Shown one piece after another: positions 45,976 through 55,804 of a stretch of DNA of 64,000 nt. The notes beneath the pieces are model-generated. The model saw only the letters and a program-made list of their open reading frames with translations. It searched no databases and was not told where the DNA came from. Both the position numbers and the translations under genes were made by a program. Numbering within the stretch: the first letter of the stretch is position 1; the number at the start of each line of letters is the position of its first letter. This DNA is from an uncultured Flavobacteriaceae bacterium (lineage in GTDB: Bacteria > Bacteroidota > Bacteroidia > Flavobacteriales > Flavobacteriaceae): positions 1-64,000 of the forward strand of contig CANMSH010000005.1 of NCBI GenBank assembly GCA_947500525.1, in the 5' to 3' direction.

Positions 45976-45997
45976 TCTTTATATTCATTCTAAATTA

Positions 45998-46005
45998 CAA
46001 AGATA
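45998..46005 (-). promoter_or_regulatory. -7 box of the mrp-nfu operon
   Basis: Minus strand TATCTTTG, a match to TAnnTTTG, 22 bases before the mrp ATG. A TTG at 46032 to 46030 lies 24 bases upstream, slightly far for the -33 box. Confidence 0.5.
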
Positions 46006-46068
46006 GGTGTTCTAGTTTAGATAGGAAAGCAAATCAATAGGGATGATTGATACTTGAATAATATATAT

Positions 46069-47670
46069 CTATCCCTTGAGAATAAAAACCTCTTTCGGAT
46101 CCCAATTAGCTCTAATTTCGATCTCTTTTGGATAGTATATGACCTTTTCTGGTTGCAATTTTAGAAGATAATTCCCAGTATCCCATTTACCATTATTATT
46201 AGCATCAAAAATAACTCTCATTTTATACTTAGCCGGAACCAAATTTAAAAAGGGCAACTCCTTTTCTTCATTGAGGTATTTACGCTCAATAATGTTATAT
46301 TTCTCATCCATTAAGTCAACAATTATAGGATAACTCTTCACATTTTTAATCGTAAAATATACATTTCCATAATCTGCAGGTTTTTTAGTTCCTAAACCAA
46401 AATTCAACGTATCATTGCTATTACCCAAAAAATCTTTAATCGCTTCTGGTAAAATTTGAATTCTGTATTGTTCTTTGTATTTTTTCTCAAAATCGAATAG
46501 AATTCTATCATAATTATCAGCTATTTTGGCAGTATACCTAACATTCAAGGAATCTCTACTCATAAAACTAATTTTAGAAGTATCTAAGCTAACTAAGGGT
46601 ATATTGCTGCTCAAGCTGTATTGATCTCGCAAATCTAATATACCTCTTGTAGAAGCCGAAATCGTTAACGAATCAGTTACTTTAGATATTAATCGTACCG
46701 AAACTGTATCAATTCGTTTTCTATTCTCTACTAAAAAATCAAGTGAGTCTTTTTCTATTCCTGTATACCAATAGTTCAATGAGTCTTTATCCTTCTCAAA
46801 AAATGAAACTGATTTCAACGTAGGTTCATCATTAAGTGGCTTTATACGAATACTATCACCAATTCCTTCATAACCAAAAATTATATGAGCCTTCGAAGCT
46901 ACAGCTGGTCTTACTAATTTATACGGTAGGATCTCTTCAAATAAAGTTAACTCATAAGTGGAGTCTGTTGGGATTTCAATTTCTTGATGATGAAATCCTA
47001 TTTTATCTTGTGCTGGATTAAAAATATAATCCTTGTTTGCATCATTCATCGCCACTAACAAATACTTCCCTGCCTTTATATTGGTTATTTCCCAAGCTAC
47101 GGTATCTAGAGAATTCGCTACATAAAATGGTTTTTCTTTATAGATAATAGAATCATTCGGTTCACCATTCATTTCATACATCATAATCGAAACATTCTTA
47201 TCAGTCTCTTCATTAAAAGCATCTTTGATGGTTCCAGAAATGGCTAACGAATCAATAACATCACCAGTAGACAATACATATTTAAAATTATTTAAAATAT
47301 TCTCCTCAGTATTATCCACAATACTTTGTCCAAAATTAAAGGTATAAGTAGTGTTCTCCTTCAACGTATCTAGTATCTTAATTTTAATATTCTTACTTGG
47401 TGTCCCTAAAGGACTTATGATGGGTCTATATTTTAATGGAGGCGAAACGATTAACTGTGTATTGACATCCTTTAGCTTTATATATTCATCAAACTGAATT
47501 TTAATCTCCTTAGCAGAAAAGTTCGTGGTCAAATTTGTCGGTGAAGATTTCAACATCACCGGAGGCTCCTTGTCTTCTGGACCTCCAGTTGGTCTACCGG
47601 TTTTAGCGCAACCGAAGAGAGCGACCAAAAGAAATAGTTGCACACAGAATACAACAAAATTATTCTTCAT
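46069..47670 (-). CDS. Lipoprotein with N-terminal Ig-like domain
   Basis: A 533-residue lipoprotein, started at MKNNFVVFCVQLFLLVALFG, lipid Cys next, so the longer open frame upstream is not used. The mature start AKTGRPTGGPEDKEPPVM is a well-known flavobacterial form followed by an Ig-like (SbsA/Big_5) domain (LTTNFSAKEIKIQFDEYI...). The C-terminus ends in DANNNGKWDTGNYL...VIYYPKEIEIRANWDP, a conserved end block. Outer-membrane surface or periplasmic; function unknown. It lies 49 bases after comF on the same strand. Confidence 0.85.
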   Translation of the reverse strand: MKNNFVVFCVQLFLLVALFGCAKTGRPTGGPEDKEPPVMLKSSPTNLTTNFSAKEIKIQFDEYIKLKDVNTQLIVSPPLKYRPIISPLGTPSKNIKIKILDTLKENTTYTFNFGQSIVDNTEENILNNFKYVLSTGDVIDSLAISGTIKDAFNEETDKNVSIMMYEMNGEPNDSIIYKEKPFYVANSLDTVAWEITNIKAGKYLLVAMNDANKDYIFNPAQDKIGFHHQEIEIPTDSTYELTLFEEILPYKLVRPAVASKAHIIFGYEGIGDSIRIKPLNDEPTLKSVSFFEKDKDSLNYWYTGIEKDSLDFLVENRKRIDTVSVRLISKVTDSLTISASTRGILDLRDQYSLSSNIPLVSLDTSKISFMSRDSLNVRYTAKIADNYDRILFDFEKKYKEQYRIQILPEAIKDFLGNSNDTLNFGLGTKKPADYGNVYFTIKNVKSYPIIVDLMDEKYNIIERKYLNEEKELPFLNLVPAKYKMRVIFDANNNGKWDTGNYLLKLQPEKVIYYPKEIEIRANWDPKEVFILKG

Positions 47671-47719
47671 TTCTTTAAAATTTAAGCGCAAATTAACAAT
47701 ATTTTTTGCTTGAATTATA

Positions 47720-48406
47720 CTATTCGGTAAAAGCAATTGTTGCCAAGCTCACTTTTATCCCTGGAATTTCTAATAATTTAAGAACACAAGCCTCTGCTGT
47801 TGCACCTGTGGTCACTATATCATCAACTAACAAAATATGTTTATTTTTAAACGATGACTGATTCTCAATATAAAAGGTATCCTTTAAATTTTTAAATCTG
47901 TCAATACGCAGTTTTGAAGTTTGCGAAAGCGTATCTAATTTTCGTTTCAATACAGTATTATCAAAAGGAATTTCCAAGGTCTCTCCTATCTTCTCACCAA
48001 ACTTAGTCACCTGATTATAACCTCTAATTCTCATTTTTTTAGGATGTAAAGGAACCGGAATAACGAAATCAAATTTTGGGCAACGGTCGCTATTTTTTAG
48101 TTCAGAGGCTAACCAGTTCCCAAAAAAAACACCAAGCTCCTCTTTTCCTTTATATTTCAACTGATGAATTAAATCTTGGCAAATACCTTTTCTGTGGTAT
48201 CTCAATAAAGAAGTAGCGAAACTTATCGGTATCCTACCATGAAAGGCTCTTTCTAGATCATTCTCGTTATGATTTGAAAAATTTGCCAGCGGTAATTCAA
48301 ACGTACATTGAAGACATATCTGTTTTTCATTTGCGCCTAATTGTGTTTCACAATGTAAACATAGTTTAGGAAAAAACAATTCAAAAGTGTCGTTAAAAAG
48401 TTTCAT
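47720..48406 (-). CDS. ComF-family phosphoribosyltransferase-like protein
   Basis: A 228-residue protein with an N-terminal four-Cys zinc site (LCLHCETQL, ICLQCTF) and a C-terminal PRTase domain with the PRPP loop ILLVDDIVTTGATAEAC. The middle KKMRIRGYNQ is typical. In transforming bacteria ComF helps take up single-stranded DNA; in others the role is not known. No nearby com genes except the YifB/ComM-like gene 17 kb away. Confidence 0.93.
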   Translation of the reverse strand: MKLFNDTFELFFPKLCLHCETQLGANEKQICLQCTFELPLANFSNHNENDLERAFHGRIPISFATSLLRYHRKGICQDLIHQLKYKGKEELGVFFGNWLASELKNSDRCPKFDFVIPVPLHPKKMRIRGYNQVTKFGEKIGETLEIPFDNTVLKRKLDTLSQTSKLRIDRFKNLKDTFYIENQSSFKNKHILLVDDIVTTGATAEACVLKLLEIPGIKVSLATIAFTE

Positions 48407-48573
48407 TTAATAGAATTTAAATAATCATATTAAAAGATTAAAAAAATAAGTATCAAGTAAATCTTTAGAATCTCTTTAGAATTCATCTATAAGTTCGCAC
48501 CGTAATACAAATTAAGCCAGATACTATGTTATTAACTAATAACAAATACTGAAAAGAATATACAATTTTTTTC

Positions 48574-48581
48574 TAATTTTG
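48574..48581 (+). promoter_or_regulatory. -7 box of the coiled-coil membrane protein gene
   Basis: TAATTTTG matches TAnnTTTG, 41 bases before the ATG at 48623. No clear -33 TTG. Confidence 0.4.
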
Positions 48582-48622
48582 CGTTAACATAGTATTAAAA
48601 CTCTAAATTAAAAAAATAAACC

Positions 48623-49528
48623 ATGGAAGAACAAAAAAAATCTTCGAACAACAAAATTATCCTAGGAATTCTAATAGCATTGTTAGTAGGTCTAGGCGTG
48701 TATACTTTTAAAAGTAGTGCAGATCACAAAGAAGCTGAGGCGTTTTTGAAAGAAGAAAAAGTGCAGATTCTTGGCAATTTGACTACAATGGAAGAAAAGT
48801 ATGACAATGCAATAGCGTCAAACACATCTATGTCTGAAGAGTTGAAAATTGAAAGAGACAATATTATTGCTTTCAAAGATTCTGTTAAGAATTTGAAAAA
48901 CTCTAATTGGAGACTTATAAGAAGATACCGAGGTAAAATCGCTTTGTTAGAAAAGACAAACGAAAAATTATTGATGGCGAACGATTCTTTACAATTGGTA
49001 AACAATATGTTGGTAATTGAAAAAGATAGCATTACCGGTAAGCTAATTGAACAAACTAGTTTTAACGATACATTAATCGCTCAGAACTTAGATTTAGCTA
49101 AGAAAGTAGAAATTGGTGGTGTATTAAAAGTGAATGGTGTTACAGCTACAGCAATGCGCGAGAGAAGCAATGGTAAATATGCTGAAACAAATAAAGCTCA
49201 GAAAACAGATGCGGTAAGAGTTGGTTTCAAAATTCAAAAAAATGAAATTGCTGTTCCTGGTGAAAAGCAAGCTCATATCGTAATTAATACTCCAGCTGGA
49301 AAGATATTAACACAAAAGGGAACATTTGCTTTGACTAACGGTCAAGAGATCGGATATACAGATTTATCTTCTGTAAACTATGAAAATGCTGATTTAGACG
49401 TTGTAATGTTTGTAGATAACATCAACCAAAAATTAGTAAAAGGTATTTACACAGTGAAAGTATATGTGGATGGCTTACTAGTTGGTGCATCTAACTTAGA
49501 ATTAAAAGATGCGTTTTTAGGTCTATAA
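48623..49528 (+). CDS. Single-pass membrane protein with long coiled coil
   Basis: A 301-residue protein: polar N-terminus, one TM helix (IILGILIALLVGLGVYTF, residues 12 to 30), a coiled-coil region of heptads rich in Glu, Lys and Asn from about 34 to 165, and a compact C-terminal beta domain (about 185 to 301: VRVGFKIQKNEIAVPGEKQAH...GKILTQKGTFAL). Flavobacterial relatives are often labelled 'chromosome partitioning protein ParA', which is wrong: there is no P-loop. The C-terminal domain would be periplasmic. Function unknown, possibly structural. A strong terminator follows at once. Confidence 0.8.
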   Translation: MEEQKKSSNNKIILGILIALLVGLGVYTFKSSADHKEAEAFLKEEKVQILGNLTTMEEKYDNAIASNTSMSEELKIERDNIIAFKDSVKNLKNSNWRLIRRYRGKIALLEKTNEKLLMANDSLQLVNNMLVIEKDSITGKLIEQTSFNDTLIAQNLDLAKKVEIGGVLKVNGVTATAMRERSNGKYAETNKAQKTDAVRVGFKIQKNEIAVPGEKQAHIVINTPAGKILTQKGTFALTNGQEIGYTDLSSVNYENADLDVVMFVDNINQKLVKGIYTVKVYVDGLLVGASNLELKDAFLGL

Positions 49529-49547
49529 AAACCAAAAATAATTAATG

Positions 49548-49580
49548 AAAAAAGGGATGCAAATTTTGCATCCCTTTTTT
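49548..49580 (+). terminator. Rho-independent terminator
   Basis: A perfect 16-bp inverted repeat (49548 to 49563 and 49565 to 49580) with core GGGATGCAAA/TTTGCATCCC and a T tract, directly after the coiled-coil protein gene and before glyS. Confidence 0.9.
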
Positions 49581-49604
49581 ATTTTATACTCTTGTGAATT
49601 TATC

Positions 49605-49612
49605 TATTTTTG
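49605..49612 (+). promoter_or_regulatory. -7 box of glyS, at the start codon
   Basis: TATTTTTG matches TAnnTTTG and only 6 bases separate it from the ATG at 49619, so the mRNA should be leaderless or nearly so. A -33 TTG at normal spacing is not seen. Confidence 0.45.
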
Positions 49613-49618
49613 CGTTCT

Positions 49619-51160
49619 ATGGCAAAACAAGAAGATAAATTTAAAAAGGTAATTTCTCATGCAAAAGAATACGGTTATGTATTTCAAAGTAGTGAGATTT
49701 ATGATGGTTTAAGTGCGGTATATGATTATGCCCAAAACGGCGCTGAACTAAAAAAGAATATTAGAGATTATTGGTGGAAAGCAATGGTACAAATGCATGA
49801 AAACATTGTTGGTATTGATGCGGCCATTTTTATGCATCCCACAACCTGGAAAGCTTCTGGGCATGTAGACGCTTTCAATGATCCATTGATCGACAATAAA
49901 GATTCTAAAAAGCGCTATCGTGCGGATGTTCTTATAGAAGATTATTGTGCGAAAATTGAATCAAAAATAGATAAAGAAGTTACAAAAGCTTCGAAACGTT
50001 TTGGTGATGCCTTCAATAAAGAAGAGTTTGTGACTACAAATAGTCGTGTGATTGGTTACCAAGAGAAAATAAAAAATACACTTTCTCGCATGGCTAAATC
50101 ACTCGAGAATGAGGATTTAGCCGATGTTAAACAATTAATTGAAGAACTTGAGATTGCAGATCCTTTGACAGGGAGTAAAAATTGGACCGATGTCAAACAA
50201 TTTAATTTGATGTTTGGGACCAAGTTGGGTGCTTCGGCGGAACACGCTATGGATTTATATTTGCGCCCAGAAACAGCACAAGGTATTTTTGTAAACTTTC
50301 TCAATGTTCAAAAAACCGGAAGAATGAAAATTCCATTTGGAATAGCTCAAACTGGTAAGGCTTTTCGTAACGAAATTGTTGCACGTCAGTTTATATTTAG
50401 AATGCGAGAATTTGAGCAAATGGAAATGCAATTTTTCATTAAACCAGGGACACAAGGAAAGTGGTATGATCATTGGAAACAAACGAGAATGAAATGGCAT
50501 TTATCTCTAGGTATGGGCGAGGAAAATTATCGTTTTCACGACCATGAAAAATTAGCACATTATGCCGATGCCGCAGCTGATATTGAATTTAAATTTCCGT
50601 TCGGATTTAAAGAATTAGAAGGAATTCATTCTCGTACTGATTTTGATTTAAAAGCGCATGAAGAATATTCAGGTAAAAAACTACAATACTTTGATCATGA
50701 AGAAAACAAGAGTTATACTCCCTATGTTTTAGAAACTTCTATTGGTTTAGACAGAATGTTTTTAGCCGTATTTTCAAACGCATTGCAAGAAGAAGAACTA
50801 GAAAATGGCACATTGAGAACTGTATTAAAATTACCTGCAGTCTTAGCTCCAACCAAAGCGGCAATTTTACCATTGGTAAAGAAAGATGGTTTACCAGAAG
50901 TAGCTAGAGAAATTGTGGAAGACCTAAAGTGGGATTTCAATGTGTTTTATGATGAAAAAGATGCTGTAGGTAAGCGCTATAGAAGGCAAGATGCAAATGG
51001 TACTCCGTTTTGTATTACTGTTGATCATGACACCTTAGAAGATAATACTGTGACTATTCGTCATCGTGATACAATGGAGCAAAAACGAGTACTTATTTCT
51101 GAACTGCGTGATATCATTAAACAAGAAGTAGACGTTCGTACTTGGTTAATGAAAATGTAA
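49619..51160 (+). CDS. glyQS: Glycyl-tRNA synthetase (class II, dimeric eukaryote-like type)
   Basis: A 513-residue enzyme. The start is the ATG at 49619 (MAKQEDKFKKVISHAKEYGYVFQSSEIY); a TTG three codons earlier lies within the -7 box. Class II motif 2 is in FRNEIVARQFIFRMREFEQMEMQFF, and motif 3 is GLDRMFLAVFSNAL. GxxAVYDY and RPETAQGIFVNF are specific for the alpha-2 type glycine enzymes. The C-terminal anticodon-binding domain ends in LIKQ-type helices (ELRDIIKQEVDVRTWLM). It charges tRNA-Gly with glycine. Confidence 0.97.
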   Translation: MAKQEDKFKKVISHAKEYGYVFQSSEIYDGLSAVYDYAQNGAELKKNIRDYWWKAMVQMHENIVGIDAAIFMHPTTWKASGHVDAFNDPLIDNKDSKKRYRADVLIEDYCAKIESKIDKEVTKASKRFGDAFNKEEFVTTNSRVIGYQEKIKNTLSRMAKSLENEDLADVKQLIEELEIADPLTGSKNWTDVKQFNLMFGTKLGASAEHAMDLYLRPETAQGIFVNFLNVQKTGRMKIPFGIAQTGKAFRNEIVARQFIFRMREFEQMEMQFFIKPGTQGKWYDHWKQTRMKWHLSLGMGEENYRFHDHEKLAHYADAAADIEFKFPFGFKELEGIHSRTDFDLKAHEEYSGKKLQYFDHEENKSYTPYVLETSIGLDRMFLAVFSNALQEEELENGTLRTVLKLPAVLAPTKAAILPLVKKDGLPEVAREIVEDLKWDFNVFYDEKDAVGKRYRRQDANGTPFCITVDHDTLEDNTVTIRHRDTMEQKRVLISELRDIIKQEVDVRTWLMKM

Positions 51161-51227
51161 CACATCTAATTTATATGGCTTTTTAGAGCTATTGTATTAA
51201 AAAAAATAGGTAACATATCTCAAAATA

Positions 51228-51257
51228 AAAAACCCTGAGCACATGCTTAGGGTTTTT
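51228..51257. terminator. Bidirectional hairpin terminator
   Basis: Arms AAAAACCCTGAGCA and TGCTTAGGGTTTTT (51228 to 51241 and 51244 to 51257), 14 bp with one G:T pair, between the convergent glyS and the DUF3575-like gene. A-rich and T-rich flanks allow use from both sides. Confidence 0.88.
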
Positions 51258-51273
51258 CTATTAATATAATTCT

Positions 51274-51822
51274 TTAGAATCGTATTCCGATCGATATTGC
51301 AGCCTTACCCACAATTTCGTAATCATCAAATTCATTATTATTAAATAAGTTACGTCCAACACCAAAGTTAACTTCTGCAAACATACCTCTACTTGTAACC
51401 CATTTTCCTCCTACGCCTATACCTAGCGCAAAGTCTGTTACATTTTTTTCATTTGTTGAAATAATATCAAAATCTGAATTGAAAGCTACTGTATTATTGT
51501 TATAAGAATTTAACATACCAAAACCTTCAACGAAAAAACCCGTGGCATATTTCTTGCCAAAATAAAATCTATAATATGGCGATATATAATAATTAATATC
51601 ACCGTTTATTTCATCATCAAAAGGAATAAAAACTGAAACACCAACACCAGACTCCTCATTCAATAAGCGTTCATAGGTTACATCAATAGCTCCCAACACC
51701 AAGTACAGAGCGTTGATTTTGAATTCATTTCGATCTTGAACATCTTGTACCGGTTCGGTTTCTTGAGCATTTACACCAAGAATTGACAAGGATAAAAAAG
51801 CTGCTAAAATAATTTTCTTCAT
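51274..51822 (-). CDS. Outer-membrane beta-barrel protein (DUF3575-like)
   Basis: A 182-residue exported protein with signal MKKIILAAFLSLSILGVNAQ. Mature strands such as FKINALYLVLGAIDVTYERL, YYISPYYRFYFGKKYATGFF, FALGIGVGGKW and a final AISIGIRF with terminal Phe fit a small outer-membrane barrel of the DUF3575 type. Function unknown. Single gene, convergent with glyS through a shared terminator. Confidence 0.8.
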   Translation of the reverse strand: MKKIILAAFLSLSILGVNAQETEPVQDVQDRNEFKINALYLVLGAIDVTYERLLNEESGVGVSVFIPFDDEINGDINYYISPYYRFYFGKKYATGFFVEGFGMLNSYNNNTVAFNSDFDIISTNEKNVTDFALGIGVGGKWVTSRGMFAEVNFGVGRNLFNNNEFDDYEIVGKAAISIGIRF

Positions 51823-51956
51823 AAGTTAATTTTAAGGGTTATTTCGGATTATGTATCAACAATGATACCACAAAAAGATGCGTAGAATCTATTTTAGTTG
51901 CTTACATAAACACTGTTTTAAGAAAAGAAATAGATGATTATCTAACTTTCAAATAA

Positions 51957-52313
51957 TTACGAAAAAGAATAGGCCCAATAAATGAGCACAAACTGTAATG
52001 GTAATCTTATAAAACTTACTATCACATTTTTCTTTTTAAACAAAGCCTTTTGGAAGTGATAAACATTTGCTGGAAAAACAACAATTAATAAGATAATTAT
52101 ACTCCACGCAGCAAAAGATTGTGTCTTACTAAACAAAAGCAATAGGCCAAGTATAATCTCAATACTTCCAATAATTAAATTTAAAGATTTGGGGAAAGGC
52201 ACCCATTTTGGAGTAATACTCATGAAAAAGTTAGGTTTACTAAAATGACTAACACCTGCAAATATGTAAAACAAGGCCATAATGATAAGGGATGCTAAGT
52301 TGAATGTTGACAT
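51957..52313 (-). CDS. DoxX-like membrane protein
   Basis: A 118-residue, four-TM protein. MALFYIFAGVSHFSKPNFFMSI carries the DoxX-type FxxxGxxHF pattern, with PFPKSLNLIIGSIEIILGLLLLF in TM2. Family members are small quinol- or redox-linked membrane proteins of unknown precise function. It follows the large outer-membrane protein gene by 27 bases on the same strand and may be co-transcribed with it. Confidence 0.82.
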   Translation of the reverse strand: MSTFNLASLIIMALFYIFAGVSHFSKPNFFMSITPKWVPFPKSLNLIIGSIEIILGLLLLFSKTQSFAAWSIIILLIVVFPANVYHFQKALFKKKNVIVSFIRLPLQFVLIYWAYSFS

Positions 52314-52340
52314 TATTTTATTTTTAAATAAAATTACAGA

Positions 52341-55300
52341 TTAAAAACTTGCCCGTAACTGTATAGTGCCTGTATGTATCGCTTTAGATGTTTCAGATTT
52401 TCTACCCAAATAATTTAGATTAATATCTAAATACGAAGTAATCTTTCGCTGTACATTTAAACTCCATGTATAATTTGTGCCTGGTCGCAAGCCTTCTAAC
52501 ATTTGAAATGCTACCGCCGAATTTTCGTTGCCCTCAAAGTCATTATAAAACAAATTTACACTCGCATTGAGAGAAGAACGCTCCTTATTCGAAAATATAA
52601 GATTCGCTCCTACATTATGCACTGTTAATTTCTCTAAACTGTTTATTCTATTTCCCTTGTTTTTTAGTTGATAAAAGGCCTCTAATCGTGCATTTCTACC
52701 ATAAATGTATGACAATTGAGGGTTGATAGTGCTATTTTCTAAAAAATAATTTCTTGTTGGAAAATTCTCAGAAGCATTTTCGTTTTCAGACACAATTGTA
52801 GTAATATCAAATAACCAATATTTACCAATCTTATGAATAAACTCTAATTGATGAGAACGTATATTGCTTTCTTGATTGCCCGTAGCGAAAGCTGTGTTGT
52901 TTCTTGAGTCTAGATATGTATATGTCGTTGAATATCGCTGTTTTCCCCTATTAAAAAATAAACTGTTTTTGACGTTTAAATTCAACCCCAAAACCTTACT
53001 ATTAAGATCGAATGGGTTTAAATTAAAGCTTGTCCCAAAGCGCTCTCGCTTACTATCAATAACTACAAAAGATTGATTGATAAAATGAGATAAAAATTTC
53101 CTAAAACCTTTTTTTGATTTCCATCTGTTCGCATTCAATGTTAACGATTGACTAAACTTGTTTTGATGTGTTTTAATAAAATCTGTACTGGGTAATAACA
53201 ATCTCACATAAATAGCTTGATCTGGAAACTGCGCAACCTCAAACTCATCTAATTCTTGAATACCATTAGTATTATAATCTATCCAAGTATAAAAACCTTG
53301 TCCAGGTTCTACTTCCAAATAACTAAATTCTTGGCGTGGTAAGGTCCCTGAGTTTGTTTCATACACGGTCGTTGAGGAAATACTATTATTGAATAATTGT
53401 TGTCTATAGATTGCTCTCGAATTGAAAGCTTCATCGTTATTTTTAAATCTATTATTTATTCTCCGATAGTTCGCATAAATGCTCAAATTTGCATTTTTTT
53501 CCTGTATCAAGTTTGATCGTACGTAATACGTATTCGTACTATTAACATTCTCCAACATATTTACACGTACACTATCTGTAGCCCTGTAATTATATCCTAC
53601 TTCAACAAATACCTTTGCAGTATCCCCTATTCCGACATAAGCCTCGTAGGCTACAAACTTATGACTTAAGCGAGAAGAACTATTCGTATTCAAATCTTTC
53701 CTATCGTTATGCTCAGCATTTAACTTTGCACCTATCCAACCTTTCTTAAAATTTCTTTGACCATTTGAATACCCCCTAAAAAATGAAGTTTTATTTAATT
53801 GTGTTTCATTATTCAAAAAACTTCCGTTCATCCTAAGACGCGTATTCTTTGTTGAAAATTTTGAGTTAAGATTATGTTTTATTCCACTAAAATTTTCACT
53901 GAAATTCAAGGATTCAAAAGAGTAACTCAATGAATTCGCGCTATCCTTTTCAACATTTAAATTTGCTTGCAAAAGACGTTGATTGCCTAATGGGTTCACT
54001 ATATCCCAATCTCTGTTAAATTCAACATCACGAAAACGTTCTATTGTTTTAAAATTAGAATCTACAAATTCAACATTTATACCACTTGCTACTTTCCATT
54101 TTTTATCAATCAATACTTGACTCCAATTCACTTTCCCCGCATATCCATTGTTATCACCATCATCTAAAGAAGAAAACAAATTCTTGTCATTTATACTATA
54201 AGCAAACTCTGTACTAATTTTGGTTTTTTCGGAAGGCTCATAGGTACTGTGTATTGTTGCTATTTGCACTTTATTCGGTGCCGTTAACTGTACAACAGGT
54301 TCATAATTTCCTTGTAAAATTCCATTTATTGGAGCTACATATGTAAAAATTCTACCCGTGGCGACCGTATTTTCTATGATATAGTTACCCTGATTCACCC
54401 CTACAAAACTAAAACGAACGTTAAAAAGATCGTCGTTTTCGTCATTAGAAAACACAAATCTTTCAACACCATTTTCAATCTCCTTTCTATATAAGATTGC
54501 ATTTTCGCTAAAGGTTTCGGCTCTAGCTGAAGGCACCACCATTAAGGCCTCATTATCTCCTGCATTCGATAGTATTTGCCTTTGAGCATCTGTTAAGTCT
54601 TGCTGGACAGTCTGATTTTTAGCATCATTTTCATTGTAGAAGGTGACTCCAATTTTTAACTTATCTGTTGTGTAATTTGCACCATTATAGGTAACAAAAC
54701 GCGTAAAATTACGTTCCGCAAATTGATATTCAACCACAATACGCATATTTGCTGTAACGGGATAGGTTGGTGTAAATGTAATTTCGGCAGTATTGTAATC
54801 TATGGTATAATCATAATTCTCTCCTCTTTGCAGGGGAAGTCCATTCACATAAACAGTTTCACTCCCCGATATTATTAATAACAGTTGTTCAACATTATTG
54901 CCAGTGATTCTATATGGACCTTGATTTGCTTCTTGCCCCAAGAAACTATTACGAGCGAACTGACCTCTCACAATAGCACCAGAGGCGAAAGCATCTGTTT
55001 TACTATCGTCATGTTGTAGCGTAGTGTTTACCGCAACACCGGCAACTTTCTTATTAAATCGCATAAATGCACTACTTTCATTTATTAAATTGACATCACC
55101 CGCTTTTAAACTCCATTTATCACTAAACAATTCAATAAAAACTCTATCGAATTCTTCCAATCTCTGCGTATATCCACCTTCTTGTAATGGTATGTTTGTA
55201 TCTGTAATAGAGGCCCTCAACTGGACTTTATCAGATAAGTTTCCCGAAATTTGCAAATCTAAATCAGAGTTCAATACAGCATCTTGATTATTCCCAACAG

Positions 55301-55733
55301 TAAAACCTCTCGAAATACTTCCGTTAGTGGTCAATCCGTCAAAAGGTTTAAAACCTTTGTTTTTGCGTGCTGATTTTAAACTGTATAACTTCGAAATATT
55401 CGTTTTTTTAGGTACAATTAACGCCTTATCAAAAACACGATACTTCTTTGTAAGAAATTCTGGCAATACATAATATTCTATTGTAATAGTTGGGTATTTC
55501 ACCGGGTCTATGATGAGAAGAGATTTGGCAAAATCTACACTATAGTTCGTTGATTTTACTAATTTTTTAGCGCTATCAAAAACTTTGAAATTGTGAGGGT
55601 TGATACTTATAGAATCGATTTGAAGAGAATCTTTAGATACAAGTATCTTTTTTGACCTAAAGTTTTTGGAAGTTGATTGTCCTTGCGAAAAAAATCCGCA
55701 CAGAAAAATCAATATAACAACAACTCTCTTCAT
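52341..55733 (-). CDS. Large outer-membrane beta-barrel protein, unknown function
   Basis: A 1130-residue exported protein started at MKRVVVILIFLCGFFSQGQ. From about residue 150 there is LNSDLDLQISGNLSDKVQLRASITD, then a segment like those in gliding protein SprA (SETVYVNGLPLQRGENYDY... IDYNTAEITFTP) around residue 295 to 335, and more than 700 residues of alternating, aromatic-rich strands. It ends IQLRASF, an outer-membrane C-terminal signature. It is not SprA, which is about twice as long. A large pore or assembly platform is plausible. The DoxX gene follows after 27 bases. Confidence 0.75.
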   Translation of the reverse strand: MKRVVVILIFLCGFFSQGQSTSKNFRSKKILVSKDSLQIDSISINPHNFKVFDSAKKLVKSTNYSVDFAKSLLIIDPVKYPTITIEYYVLPEFLTKKYRVFDKALIVPKKTNISKLYSLKSARKNKGFKPFDGLTTNGSISRGFTVGNNQDAVLNSDLDLQISGNLSDKVQLRASITDTNIPLQEGGYTQRLEEFDRVFIELFSDKWSLKAGDVNLINESSAFMRFNKKVAGVAVNTTLQHDDSKTDAFASGAIVRGQFARNSFLGQEANQGPYRITGNNVEQLLLIISGSETVYVNGLPLQRGENYDYTIDYNTAEITFTPTYPVTANMRIVVEYQFAERNFTRFVTYNGANYTTDKLKIGVTFYNENDAKNQTVQQDLTDAQRQILSNAGDNEALMVVPSARAETFSENAILYRKEIENGVERFVFSNDENDDLFNVRFSFVGVNQGNYIIENTVATGRIFTYVAPINGILQGNYEPVVQLTAPNKVQIATIHSTYEPSEKTKISTEFAYSINDKNLFSSLDDGDNNGYAGKVNWSQVLIDKKWKVASGINVEFVDSNFKTIERFRDVEFNRDWDIVNPLGNQRLLQANLNVEKDSANSLSYSFESLNFSENFSGIKHNLNSKFSTKNTRLRMNGSFLNNETQLNKTSFFRGYSNGQRNFKKGWIGAKLNAEHNDRKDLNTNSSSRLSHKFVAYEAYVGIGDTAKVFVEVGYNYRATDSVRVNMLENVNSTNTYYVRSNLIQEKNANLSIYANYRRINNRFKNNDEAFNSRAIYRQQLFNNSISSTTVYETNSGTLPRQEFSYLEVEPGQGFYTWIDYNTNGIQELDEFEVAQFPDQAIYVRLLLPSTDFIKTHQNKFSQSLTLNANRWKSKKGFRKFLSHFINQSFVVIDSKRERFGTSFNLNPFDLNSKVLGLNLNVKNSLFFNRGKQRYSTTYTYLDSRNNTAFATGNQESNIRSHQLEFIHKIGKYWLFDITTIVSENENASENFPTRNYFLENSTINPQLSYIYGRNARLEAFYQLKNKGNRINSLEKLTVHNVGANLIFSNKERSSLNASVNLFYNDFEGNENSAVAFQMLEGLRPGTNYTWSLNVQRKITSYLDINLNYLGRKSETSKAIHTGTIQLRASF

Positions 55734-55804
55734 TAACGCAATCAATGTTAGAAGTAAAATTAGACTAGAATGTAAAAAGTAATTTTTAAACCAAAGAATA
55801 GCTT

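Noticed and set aside
48623-49528. Chromosome-partition (ParA) function for the coiled-coil protein
   Set aside because: There is no Walker A or other ParA motif; the protein is a single-pass membrane coiled coil with a C-terminal beta domain.
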